Notes under the pieces: generated by a model
What the model saw: the letters and a program-made list of their open reading frames with translations, nothing else
What the model was told of the DNA's origin: nothing
Databases searched by the model: none
Shown here: one piece after another, positions 24,474-32,749 of the stretch
Layout: every line of letters starts with the position of its first letter
How positions within the stretch are numbered: the first letter of the stretch is position 1
Assembly (NCBI RefSeq): GCF_016124325.1
Contig: NZ_WGNY01000019.1
Span: 1-64,000 of the forward strand
Length of the DNA stretch: 64,000 nucleotides
Reading direction: 5' to 3'
Source of the DNA: Phenylobacterium sp.
GTDB taxonomy: Bacteria > Pseudomonadota > Alphaproteobacteria > Caulobacterales > Caulobacteraceae
Made by a program: the position numbers and the translations under genes

Positions 24474-25799
24474 ATGATTCCGTTCCGCATTCTCCGTCGA
24501 TCCCTCCTGGCCGCGGGGGCGGCGCTGGCCCTGACGGCGCCGGCCCAGGCCCGGGACGTGACGACCGACAAGGCGTTCGTCGACGGGGTGCTGGATCGCA
24601 GCTACGCCCATCTCGACGCTCTCTACAAAGATATCCACCAGCACCCCGAGCTCGGCATGCAGGAGACCGCCACCGCGGCCAAGCTGGCCAAGGAGATGCG
24701 GGCGCTGGGCTTCGAGGTCACCGAGAAGGTGGGCGGCACGGGGATCGTCGCGATCTATCGCAACGGGCCGGGGCCCATGGTCCTTGTGCGCACCGAGATG
24801 GACGCCCTGCCCATGGAGGAGAAGACCGGGCTTCCCTACGAGAGCCACGTGGTCACCACCTGGAACGGCAAGCCCACGCCCGTCGATCACGCCTGCGGCC
24901 ACGACATCCACATGGCGGCCTGGGTGGGGACGGCGACCGCGCTGGTGGCCATGAAGGCGCAATGGCACGGCACGCTGATGTTCGTCGGCCAGCCCGCCGA
25001 GGAGACCACCCAGGGCGCGCGCGCCATGCTGGCCGATGGCCTTTATCAGCGTTTCGGCAAGCCCGACTACGGCTTCGCCCTGCACGTCGGCCCCGCGCCG
25101 GCGGGAACGGTGCAGTACAGGGCCGGGGCCTACAGCTCGAACTCCGACAGCCTGGAGATCACCTTCCACGGCCGCGGCGCCCACGGCTCGACGCCGAACG
25201 AGTCCGTCGACCCGGTGATCGAGGCCGCGCGTTTCGTCACCGACGTGCAGACGGTGATCAGCCGCGAGAAGGACCCCGGCAAGTTCGGCGTCATCAGCAT
25301 CGGCGCGATCCAGACCGGCAGCGCCGGCAACATCATCCCCGACACGGCGATCCTGCGCGGCACCATCCGCAGCCACGAGACGGAGGTGCGCGAGAAGCTG
25401 CTCGAAGGCATCCGGCGCACCGCCAGCGCGGTGGCGGCCATGTCGGGCGCGCCGGCGCCGGACGTGGACATCGAGGTGGGCGGCCGCGCGGTGATCAACG
25501 ACGCCGACCTGACCGCGCGCACGGCGCCGGTGTTCCAGGCCGCGTTCGGCGACAAGGCCACGGTGATGCCCACGCCGATCAACCCCAGCGAGGACTATTC
25601 GGAGTTCATCATCGCGGGCGCGCCCTCGCTGTTCTTCAGCATCGGCGGCTACGACCCCAAGCTGATCGCCGAGGCCGCCAAGCGTGGCGAACTCCTGCCG
25701 GGCAACCACAATCCCGGCTTCGCGCCGACGCCCGAGCCGTCGATCCGGACGGGCGTGGAGGCGATGAGCCTGGCGGTGCTGAACGTGATGGCGCCCTGA
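24474..25799 (+). CDS. Secreted M20D-family amidohydrolase
   Basis: 441 residues with a signal peptide (about 1-26, LLAAGAALALTAPAQA). The M20D metal and catalytic motifs are in order: HQHPELGMQE, VRTEMDALPMEEKTGLPYES, DHACGHDIHMAAWVG (metal-binding Cys/His) and FVGQPAEETTQGARAML (catalytic Glu pair). ALHVGPAPAG follows, then the dimerisation domain with FHGRGAHGSTPNESVDPV. Relatives include hippurate hydrolase, N-acyl amino acid amidohydrolases and indole-acetyl-amino-acid hydrolases. The exported form suggests use of extracellular N-acyl amino acids. It starts 42 bp after the preceding hydrolase gene. Confidence 0.93.
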   Translation: MIPFRILRRSLLAAGAALALTAPAQARDVTTDKAFVDGVLDRSYAHLDALYKDIHQHPELGMQETATAAKLAKEMRALGFEVTEKVGGTGIVAIYRNGPGPMVLVRTEMDALPMEEKTGLPYESHVVTTWNGKPTPVDHACGHDIHMAAWVGTATALVAMKAQWHGTLMFVGQPAEETTQGARAMLADGLYQRFGKPDYGFALHVGPAPAGTVQYRAGAYSSNSDSLEITFHGRGAHGSTPNESVDPVIEAARFVTDVQTVISREKDPGKFGVISIGAIQTGSAGNIIPDTAILRGTIRSHETEVREKLLEGIRRTASAVAAMSGAPAPDVDIEVGGRAVINDADLTARTAPVFQAAFGDKATVMPTPINPSEDYSEFIIAGAPSLFFSIGGYDPKLIAEAAKRGELLPGNHNPGFAPTPEPSIRTGVEAMSLAVLNVMAP

Positions 25800-25886
25800 C
25801 GGCGGCCGACGCCGCGCCGTTACCTCGCGCATAATCGACCCGGCGCGCGAGGCGCGGTCTCCTGAGGCTCAAGAAGGAGACACGCC

Positions 25887-26789
25887 ATGCATCGCCGCGA
25901 CCTCTTGCTCTCGGGCCTCGCCGCCGGAACCGTGGCCGCCGCCGCCTCGGGGGGGCGGCCGGCGCTGGCCGCCTCGCGGCGCCACCAGCCCCTGGTCGCC
26001 AACGACGGGACCCGGCTGTTCCACCGCGACTGGGGCGAGGGCCCCGCGGTGGTCTTCGCCGCGAGCTGGGCGCTCTCAAGCGAAATGTGGGCCTATCAGG
26101 TGGCGCACCTGTCGGACGCCGGCTTCCGCTGCATCGCCTTCGACCGGCGCGGCCACGGCCGGTCGGACGTTCCCGCCGGCGGCTACGACATCGACACCCT
26201 GGCCGACGATATCGGCGCGGTGGTCGACGGCCTGGGACTGAAGCAGTTCGATCTCGTGACCCATTCCATGGGCGGGTCGGAGGCGGCCCGCTATCTCGGC
26301 CGGCACGGGACCGGGCGGGTCCGCAGGCTGGCGATGCTGGCGCCCGCCGGCCCGTGCCTCATCCAGACGGCCGACAACGCCTTTGGCGCGCCGCGCGCCT
26401 ACTTCGACGCCCGCATGGCCGAATGGAAGGCGGACTTCCCGAAGTGGATCCGCGACAACCAGGCCCCGTTCTTCACGCCCCAGACCTCGCAGCCGATGCA
26501 GGAGTGGCTGGTGGTCGAGATGCTGACGACCCCTGCGCCGGTGGCCGTGGCCAGCTTCCGCGGCCTGATCGAGGCCGACGTGCGGCCCGACCTGGCGAAG
26601 ATCGACCGGCCGACCCTGATCCTGCACGGCGACAAGGACGCCTCGGCCGTGCTGGAGATCACCGGCCGGCGGTTCGCGGCGGGAATCCCGGGCGCGGAGC
26701 TGAAGGTCTACCCCGGGGCGCCGCACGGCCTGTTCGTGACCCATATGGAGCAGGTGAACCGCGACCTTGAGGCGTTCCTGAAGGCTTGA
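25887..26789 (+). CDS. Tat-exported alpha/beta hydrolase
   Basis: 300 residues. The N-terminus MHRRDLLLSGLAAGTVAAAA has an RR motif and hydrophobic core, consistent with Tat export. The fold motifs are AFDRRGHGRSDVPAGGYDID, nucleophile elbow VTHSMGGSEAARYL, DRPTLILHGDKDASAVLEIT (acid) and PGAPHGLFVTH (His). The pattern is like non-heme chloroperoxidase/arylesterase-type hydrolases. The TH(S)MGG elbow is standard. Its physiological substrate is not predictable; the adjacent secreted hydrolases suggest a scavenging cluster. Confidence 0.9.
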   Translation: MHRRDLLLSGLAAGTVAAAASGGRPALAASRRHQPLVANDGTRLFHRDWGEGPAVVFAASWALSSEMWAYQVAHLSDAGFRCIAFDRRGHGRSDVPAGGYDIDTLADDIGAVVDGLGLKQFDLVTHSMGGSEAARYLGRHGTGRVRRLAMLAPAGPCLIQTADNAFGAPRAYFDARMAEWKADFPKWIRDNQAPFFTPQTSQPMQEWLVVEMLTTPAPVAVASFRGLIEADVRPDLAKIDRPTLILHGDKDASAVLEITGRRFAAGIPGAELKVYPGAPHGLFVTHMEQVNRDLEAFLKA

Positions 26790-26828
26790 GCTTGCTCCCA
26801 GGCGGCGCGGCGCCCTAACGGGGGGCCG

Positions 26829-27722
26829 ATGGCCCTCCGCGACTTTGCGATCATGCTGGCGGTCTGCCTGATCTGGGCGGCCAACAACATCGTCTCGAAG
26901 TATGTGGTGAGCATCCTGGACGTGCCGCCGCTGTTCTATGCGGCGACGCGCTTCGCCCTGGTGGCGGCGGTGACGTTTCCGTTCCTGCGCCCCGCGCCGC
27001 GACCGATCTGGCGGCTGGTGCTGGTGGCGCTGCTGATGGGCGGCGGCAATTTCGCCCTGATGTTCGTGGGGTTGAAGCTGTCCACGCCTTCCTCGGCCGC
27101 CGTGGTGCTCCAGCTCGGCATGCCGATGACGACGCTGCTGTCGATGCTGATGCTGGGCGAACGGATCCACTGGCGGCGGGGGCTGGGGATCATGCTCACC
27201 TTCGCCGGGGCGATGACCGTGATGTGGGACCCGCACGGCGTGCGTATCTCCACCGGCCTGCTGCTGGTGGCCGCGGCCGCCTTCATGGGGTCGCTGGGGG
27301 CGGTGATGATGAAACAGATGGAGGGCGTGCGGCCGCTGACCTTCCAGGCCTGGGTGGGCCTCTGCTCGGTGATCCCGCTCACGATCCTCTCCGCCCTGCT
27401 CGAACCGGGTCAGGTGGAAGCCGGACTCTCCGCTGGCTGGCCGTTCCTGGCCGCGCTGGTGTTCTCGGCCTTCGTCGTCTCGGTGACGGCGCACACCGCC
27501 TACTACTTCCTGATCCAGCGCTACGAGGCCAACCTGATCTCGGCGTTTACGCTGCTGACGCCGCTCTCCACCATCGCCCTCGGCGTGGCGATCCTGCATG
27601 ACCCCTTCGGCCTGCGCATGGCGATCGGCAGCGCGGTGGCGCTTTCCGGCGTGCTGATCATCGCGCTCAGGGGCAACCAGGTGATGCCGCTGCTGCTCGC
27701 CGTCTGGAACCGATCGCGATGA
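26829..27722 (+). CDS. EamA-family (DMT) transporter
   Basis: 297 residues in about ten membrane helices, arranged as two EamA repeats. The first repeat begins FAIMLAVCLIWAANNIVSKY and ends with a hydrophobic helix after RRGLGIMLTFAGAMTVMW. The second begins GLLLVAAAAFMGSLGAVMMK and ends with VALSGVLIIALRG. DMT proteins of this type export amino acids or metabolites with proton exchange. It overlaps the amidase start by 4 bp (ATGA), so both are probably translated together. Confidence 0.92.
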   Translation: MALRDFAIMLAVCLIWAANNIVSKYVVSILDVPPLFYAATRFALVAAVTFPFLRPAPRPIWRLVLVALLMGGGNFALMFVGLKLSTPSSAAVVLQLGMPMTTLLSMLMLGERIHWRRGLGIMLTFAGAMTVMWDPHGVRISTGLLLVAAAAFMGSLGAVMMKQMEGVRPLTFQAWVGLCSVIPLTILSALLEPGQVEAGLSAGWPFLAALVFSAFVVSVTAHTAYYFLIQRYEANLISAFTLLTPLSTIALGVAILHDPFGLRMAIGSAVALSGVLIIALRGNQVMPLLLAVWNRSR

Positions 27723-28438
27723 ATCTGATCGAGGCGCCTTCGCCCAACTTCGACGTTCGCACCGCGCCGCCCAGCATCCTCGTGCTGCACTACACCGGCA
27801 TGAAGACCGGCCCCGAAGCCCTGGACCGGCTGCGCGACCCGGAGGCCAAGGTGTCGTCGCACTACATGGTGGAGGAGGACGGCCGGGTCTTCAGCCTGGT
27901 GGCCGAGGAGCGCCGCGCCTGGCACGCCGGCGTCTCGTACTGGCGCGGCCGGCGCAACATCAACGGCGACTCCATCGGCATCGAGATCGTCAATCCGGGC
28001 CACGAGTTCGGCTACCGCCCGTTCCCCGAGGCGCAGATCGCGGCCGTGATCGAACTGGTGGGCGACATCCGCGGTCGCTGGATGATCGAGGACCGCGACA
28101 TCGTGGGCCACGCCGACGTGGCGCCGGCGCGCAAGGAGGATCCGGGCGAGCTGTTCCCCTGGAAGCGGCTGGCCGAGGCCGGCCATGGCCTGTGGGTCGA
28201 GACCGACGCCGCGCCGGGCGCGCCGATCGGGGAGGGGGAGGAGGGCGCCGCCGTCTTCGCCCTGCAGGCCGGTTTCACCCGCCTGGGCTACGACCTGCCG
28301 CCGTCGGGCAAGTTCGACGCCGACACCGCCGCGGTGGTGCGCGCGTTCCAGCGGCACTGGCGGCAGGAGAAGGTGGACGGAATCGCCGACGGCGAAACTC
28401 GCGCCCGCCTGATCGCGCTGCTTCGCCTGGGAGGCTGA
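27719..28438 (+). CDS. N-acetylmuramoyl-L-alanine amidase with peptidoglycan-binding domain
   Basis: 239 residues. An Amidase_2 (AmpD/AmiD-like) zinc domain occupies about 1-170: zinc His in LVLHYTGMKTG, SHYMVEEDGRVFSLVAEERR, AWHAGVSYWRG and the C-terminal ligands in VGHADVAPARKEDPGELFPW. A PG_binding_1 domain (about 175-238) has LQAGFTRLGYDLPPSGKFD and AVVRAFQRHWRQ. No signal peptide is present, as in cytosolic AmpD, although the C-terminal wall-binding domain is more like AmiD. It cleaves the bond between MurNAc and L-Ala in muropeptides, for recycling or remodelling. It is coupled to the EamA gene. Confidence 0.93.
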   Translation: MNLIEAPSPNFDVRTAPPSILVLHYTGMKTGPEALDRLRDPEAKVSSHYMVEEDGRVFSLVAEERRAWHAGVSYWRGRRNINGDSIGIEIVNPGHEFGYRPFPEAQIAAVIELVGDIRGRWMIEDRDIVGHADVAPARKEDPGELFPWKRLAEAGHGLWVETDAAPGAPIGEGEEGAAVFALQAGFTRLGYDLPPSGKFDADTAAVVRAFQRHWRQEKVDGIADGETRARLIALLRLGG

Positions 28439-28531
28439 GAGGCCTCCGGGTCGCGCCGGGATATCAACGTGAAATCAAATCTGTACGGTGGGGCACGGCC
28501 CTGCGTACACAAATTACATAGCATACTAATA

Positions 28532-28546
28532 ATACAATTATTGTAT
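28532..28546. promoter_or_regulatory. Perfect 15-bp palindrome in AT-rich island
   Basis: ATACAATTATTGTAT is a perfect inverted repeat, 7 bp per arm around a central T, about 90 bp before the TonB receptor start. It sits in a 50-bp AT-rich island (28510-28553) in otherwise GC-rich DNA, with TATAATAAT next to it. The core resembles OhrR/MarR operators (TACAATT...AATTGTA). The MarR gene at 34401-34889 is a candidate partner; this is inference. Confidence 0.55.
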
Positions 28547-28635
28547 AATAATGCGAAGGGCGCTATGACGGCCTCAAGGCAAACGGGGACGCGCCCGCGG
28601 ACGTGAACCCCGACAACGAGCAGGGGGGAATTTCC

Positions 28636-30891
28636 ATGCATCTGACGGCTCAACGCGCGTTGCTCGGTTCGGCACTGGCGGCCGTGCTGGCGACGCCGGC
28701 TTTCGCCCAGACGGCTTCCGGCGCGGACGATGGCGCCGCCGTCCAGGAGGTCATCGTGACCGCCCAGCGGCGGTCGGAAAGCGTCCAGGACGTGCCGATC
28801 GCCGTGGCGGCCTTCACCGCCAGCGCCGTGGAGGCGGCGGGCGTCAGCAACATCACCGGCCTGAACGGCCTGGCGCCCAACGTGGTGCTGCAGACCGAGG
28901 GCCTCGTGGCCAACGTGCCGATGGTGTCGATCCGCGGGATGAGCAGCAGCGACCCCGACCCCAACGCCGACCCGAAGATCAGCACGATCATCGACGGCGT
29001 CTATGTGCCGTTCGTGTCGAGCACGATGCTGGACCTGTTCGACATCGATCAGGTCGAGGTGCTGAAGGGGCCGCAGGGCGTGCTGTTCGGCAAGAACAAC
29101 CTCGCCGGCACGATCAACATCACCACCGCGCGCCCCACCGACGACTTCGGGGTCGAGGCGCGGGCCACGGTGGGGTCGAACGGCCTTCGCCAGTTCCGCG
29201 GCAAGGTGAACACCGGCCGGTTCGCCGACGGCATGCTGGCGGCCAAGCTGGCGATCAACGCGCGCACCTATGACGGCTACAGCACCAACGTCATCACCGG
29301 CGCCGACCTGAACACCGACGACGTGCAGTCGTACCGCGGCGCCATCGACTTCCGCCCCTCGGACGCGGTGTCGAGCGTGCTGGTCGTGGACTGGCTGAAG
29401 GAGAAGACCAACGGCCCGGCGCCGCACGTGATCGACAACGGAAGCGCCGCCTACAAGCTGCTGCCCGACATCGTGAAGACCGACATCCGCAAGGCGGCCG
29501 TCCCGTTCAATCCCTTCGCCGCGACCCGCTCGTACGGAGGGTCCTGGACGACGAGCGTCGACGCCGCCGGCGGCCAGATCACCGCGGTGCTCGGCTATCG
29601 CCACGTGAACTACCTGACCCGCGGCGACTTCGACGGGCTGATCACGCCGGTTCCCGGACTGGACGTGACGCGGGACTTCTCGGGCCATTCCAAGAGCGCC
29701 GAGGTCCGCTTCGTCTCGCCGTCGGGCCACATGATCGACTATGTGATCGGCGTCTACCTGCAGTCGGACGACTGGAGCCAGGACAACACGGTCCTGTCCA
29801 CGCCGACGGTGACGAGCCTGGCGTTCCTCAAGCAGTCGACGGACAGCTACGCCGCCTTCGCGCTCGCCAACATCCACCTCTCGGACGCCCTGACCGTCTC
29901 GGCCGGCGGCCGCTATTCCAAGGACAAGAAGAACTACGACATCAACACGCGGGTCACGAGCAACGGCGTGTTCGTGGCGGCCTCGTCGTTCCAGGGCGCG
30001 TTCAAGAAAGACTGGAGCGAGTTCACCCCGCGGCTGACCGCGCAGTACCGCTTCTCGCCCGAGGCGATGGCCTACGCGACCTTCTCCAAGGGCTACAAGG
30101 CCGGCGGCTACAACTCGCGCGGCACCGTGCCGGAGAACGTCGGCCCCTACGATCCCGAGACGGTCACCGCCTACGAGGTCGGCGCCAAGACCGACATGTT
30201 CGACCGGACGCTGCGGTTCAACGCGGCCATCTTCCTGAACCGCTTCCACGACCTGCAGAGCGCGGTCACGCGGCAGGGCGCGGTGCGGGCGGAGAACGTC
30301 ACCGTCAACATCGCGGCGGCCGAGACCTATGGGCTGGAGCTGGAGGCCACCTATCGGCCGACCCGGGCCTTCACCCTGACGGCCAACTTCGCGCGCCTCT
30401 ATGCGAAGTACACTGACTTCTGCGCCGACACCGACGGGGTGTTCACCAATGGCGCGGCCGAGCCGCGCCAATGCGGAAACGCCGTGCCCGTCCTGCTGAA
30501 CGGGAACCCGACGGGCACGTTCGCGGTGCCGGTGGACTCCACCAACCTCGACCTCTCCAACGCGCCGAAATACAGCGCCAGCCTGAGCGGCGACTACAAG
30601 ATCGACGCGCCGTTCGGGACCGTCGGCCTGCATGGGGATGCGCGCTACACCAGCCGCTACAACACCTGGGGCCGCAACAACGACCCGGCCTACTACCGCG
30701 CCCGGGTGCTGCTGCTGAACGGCAACGTCTCGCTGACCTCGCCGGACGAGCGCTGGGCCGTGTCGGTCTACGGCCGCAACCTCACCAACCAGAAGGTCAT
30801 CTCCGGCGCGATCTCGGCCGGGGCCACGCCGATCCAACAGTTCTACCAGGCGCCGCGCGAGTTCGGCGTCGACTTCACCGTCCGCTACTGA
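28636..30891 (+). CDS. TonB-dependent receptor of the sulfatase locus
   Basis: 751 residues from MHLTAQRALLG, with GGGGGG before the ATG. The signal peptide ends near AFAQ. A TonB-box-like EVIVTAQRRSESVQDVPIAV and the plug domain (DQVEVLKGPQGVLFGKNNLA, GTINITTARP) are followed by a 22-strand-type barrel. The barrel ends in a typical terminal strand, REFGVDFTVRY, closing with Tyr. Repeated aromatic beta strands and FSKGYKAGGYNSRG are characteristic. It brings a large or scarce substrate across the outer membrane using TonB energy. Two sulfatase genes begin 86 bp downstream in the same direction, so the substrate is probably an ester they cleave. Confidence 0.96.
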   Translation: MHLTAQRALLGSALAAVLATPAFAQTASGADDGAAVQEVIVTAQRRSESVQDVPIAVAAFTASAVEAAGVSNITGLNGLAPNVVLQTEGLVANVPMVSIRGMSSSDPDPNADPKISTIIDGVYVPFVSSTMLDLFDIDQVEVLKGPQGVLFGKNNLAGTINITTARPTDDFGVEARATVGSNGLRQFRGKVNTGRFADGMLAAKLAINARTYDGYSTNVITGADLNTDDVQSYRGAIDFRPSDAVSSVLVVDWLKEKTNGPAPHVIDNGSAAYKLLPDIVKTDIRKAAVPFNPFAATRSYGGSWTTSVDAAGGQITAVLGYRHVNYLTRGDFDGLITPVPGLDVTRDFSGHSKSAEVRFVSPSGHMIDYVIGVYLQSDDWSQDNTVLSTPTVTSLAFLKQSTDSYAAFALANIHLSDALTVSAGGRYSKDKKNYDINTRVTSNGVFVAASSFQGAFKKDWSEFTPRLTAQYRFSPEAMAYATFSKGYKAGGYNSRGTVPENVGPYDPETVTAYEVGAKTDMFDRTLRFNAAIFLNRFHDLQSAVTRQGAVRAENVTVNIAAAETYGLELEATYRPTRAFTLTANFARLYAKYTDFCADTDGVFTNGAAEPRQCGNAVPVLLNGNPTGTFAVPVDSTNLDLSNAPKYSASLSGDYKIDAPFGTVGLHGDARYTSRYNTWGRNNDPAYYRARVLLLNGNVSLTSPDERWAVSVYGRNLTNQKVISGAISAGATPIQQFYQAPREFGVDFTVRY

Positions 30892-30977
30892 GCGCCGGCC
30901 CGCCCGCGCCGTTCAGCATTTCCGTAAGCGTCTCCGGCGCGGCCGCCTGGAATGGCCGCGCCGAGGAAGGAGTAGTC

Positions 30978-32678
30978 ATGTCCTGGACCGTCGATCGCCG
31001 CGTCTTCGTGGGTGGGATGGGCGCCATGGCGGCGGCCGGACTGCAGGGCTCGGCCCGCGCCGCGGACGGCCGCCGGCTGAACGTGCTGATGATCATCACC
31101 GATCAGGAGCAGAGCCCGGCGAGCTGGCCCACGGGCCTGCTGGAGAAGCTGCCCCACCACCGCGAGCTGCTGGAGCGGGGGCTGCTGATCGAGAACTACC
31201 ACGTGCAGACGACGCCCTGCAGCCCGTCGCGCTCGACGATCTTCTCCGGCCACCACACCCAGCAGACCGGCGTCTACCTCAACACCGACACCCCGCCCAA
31301 TCCCGTGCCGGCCGACGACATGCCGACGCTGGGCCACATGCTCCAGGCGGCGGGCTACTACACCAGCTACAAGGGCAAGTGGCACCTCTCCCAGATCAAC
31401 AAGGAGCGGAACTGGAACCAGGTGCCGGGCGGGATTTATCCCACCACCGAAAACGCCATGGAGAAGTACGGCTTCCACGACTACGGCTTCGACGGGGAGT
31501 CGGTGGGCCTGACGTGGGACGGCTATCGCTCGGACCTGTTCGTGGCCGCCGACGCCTCGCGCGCCCTGTTCGACTATGCGCGGCGCGACAAGGCCGGCGG
31601 CAAGCCCTGGTTCCAGGTGGTCGGCCTGGTGAACCCGCACGACATCATGTTCTACGACGCCACCGGCCACCAGGCGGAGGGCCGGCCCGACCCGAACATC
31701 CTGGGCCCGCTGCGCCGTGAACCCGGCGACCCGATCTACGAGGTCGACAACGGGTTCGACCTGCCGGAGAGCTTCTACAAGGACGACCTGAGCACCAAGC
31801 CCGAGGCGCACCGCGCCATCGTGCGGCTGAACGACCTGTTCTACGGCCCGATCCCCCACAGCGACGAGGCGTCGTGGCATCGGTTCATCAACTACTACTA
31901 CAACTGCCTGCGCGACGTGGATCGCCGGCTGGGCCAGATCCTCTGGGCGCTCAAGGCGAGCGGCCAGATGGACAACACCATCATCGTCTACACCACCGAC
32001 CACGGCGAACGCGCCGCGGCCCACGGCATGCGGCAGAAGGCCGGGACCATGTACCGCGAGGAGGTCAACGTCCCGATGATCATCGTCCATCCGGATTTCC
32101 CGGGCGGACGGCGCACCCAGCGCCTGATGAGCGCGATCGACCTGGCCCCCACGCTGATGGGGCTGGCGGGCATGACGCCGGCCCAGGCGGCGGAGCGCTT
32201 TCCGGGCCTGCCGGGCGTCGACGTGGGCGGGCTGCTGGCCGACGCCTCGGCGCCCACCGAGCGCGACCGGCGGGGCCACCTGTTCGACTATGCGGTCGCC
32301 TACATGTGGGAGCCGCGGAAGGGCGGACGGCCCAACACCACCCAGGGCGCGCTCGACTACGACAAGATCTACGACCTGTCGAAGCGCCGGCTGCATCGCG
32401 GCGTGCACGACGGCCGCTGGAAGTTCGCGCGGTATTTCGCGCCCGCCCAGCACCACACGCCCAAGGACTGGGAGACGCTGAACCGCCTCAACGACCTGGA
32501 GCTCTACGACACCCAGGCCGATCCGCACGAGATCACCAACCTCGCCTACGACCCGGCGCAGCGGAAGAACGTGCTGCGGCTGAACGCGATGGTGACCGAC
32601 CTCATCGCGCGCGAGATCGGTCGCGACGACGGCAGCGAATATCCGGGGCCGACCTCGATCTACAACACGCTCGGCTGA
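30978..32678 (+). CDS. Sulfatase 1, Tat-exported
   Basis: 566 residues. MSWTVDRRVFVGGMGAMAAA is a Tat-type signal with RR and a hydrophobic core ending ARAADG, so it should be periplasmic. The sulfatase domain shows MIITDQEQ (metal Asp), TPCSPSRSTIFSGHH with Cys81 in the CxPxR formylglycine motif, YTSYKGKWHLS (Lys and His), VGLVNPHDIMFY and IVYTTDHGERAA (metal Asp/His). NPHD and the overall pattern are nearest to choline-sulfatase/phosphonate-monoester-hydrolase-type members, so the substrate is likely a small sulfate or phosphonate ester rather than a polysaccharide. Cys maturation needs a formylglycine-generating enzyme, which is not in this window. It shares well over 80% identity by eye with the next gene. 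Confidence 0.93.
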   Translation: MSWTVDRRVFVGGMGAMAAAGLQGSARAADGRRLNVLMIITDQEQSPASWPTGLLEKLPHHRELLERGLLIENYHVQTTPCSPSRSTIFSGHHTQQTGVYLNTDTPPNPVPADDMPTLGHMLQAAGYYTSYKGKWHLSQINKERNWNQVPGGIYPTTENAMEKYGFHDYGFDGESVGLTWDGYRSDLFVAADASRALFDYARRDKAGGKPWFQVVGLVNPHDIMFYDATGHQAEGRPDPNILGPLRREPGDPIYEVDNGFDLPESFYKDDLSTKPEAHRAIVRLNDLFYGPIPHSDEASWHRFINYYYNCLRDVDRRLGQILWALKASGQMDNTIIVYTTDHGERAAAHGMRQKAGTMYREEVNVPMIIVHPDFPGGRRTQRLMSAIDLAPTLMGLAGMTPAQAAERFPGLPGVDVGGLLADASAPTERDRRGHLFDYAVAYMWEPRKGGRPNTTQGALDYDKIYDLSKRRLHRGVHDGRWKFARYFAPAQHHTPKDWETLNRLNDLELYDTQADPHEITNLAYDPAQRKNVLRLNAMVTDLIAREIGRDDGSEYPGPTSIYNTLG

Positions 32679-32749
32679 GCGCCGCCCTGGACACCCGCCC
32701 CCAGGCGGGTCGGCCGCGGGGCGCCGCGCAAACCTGAAAGGGAGTCCTC

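Noticed and set aside
28510-28553. Fur box before the TonB receptor
   Set aside because: The palindrome ATACAATTATTGTAT does not follow the GATAAT-type Fur pattern; MarR-like symmetry fits better.
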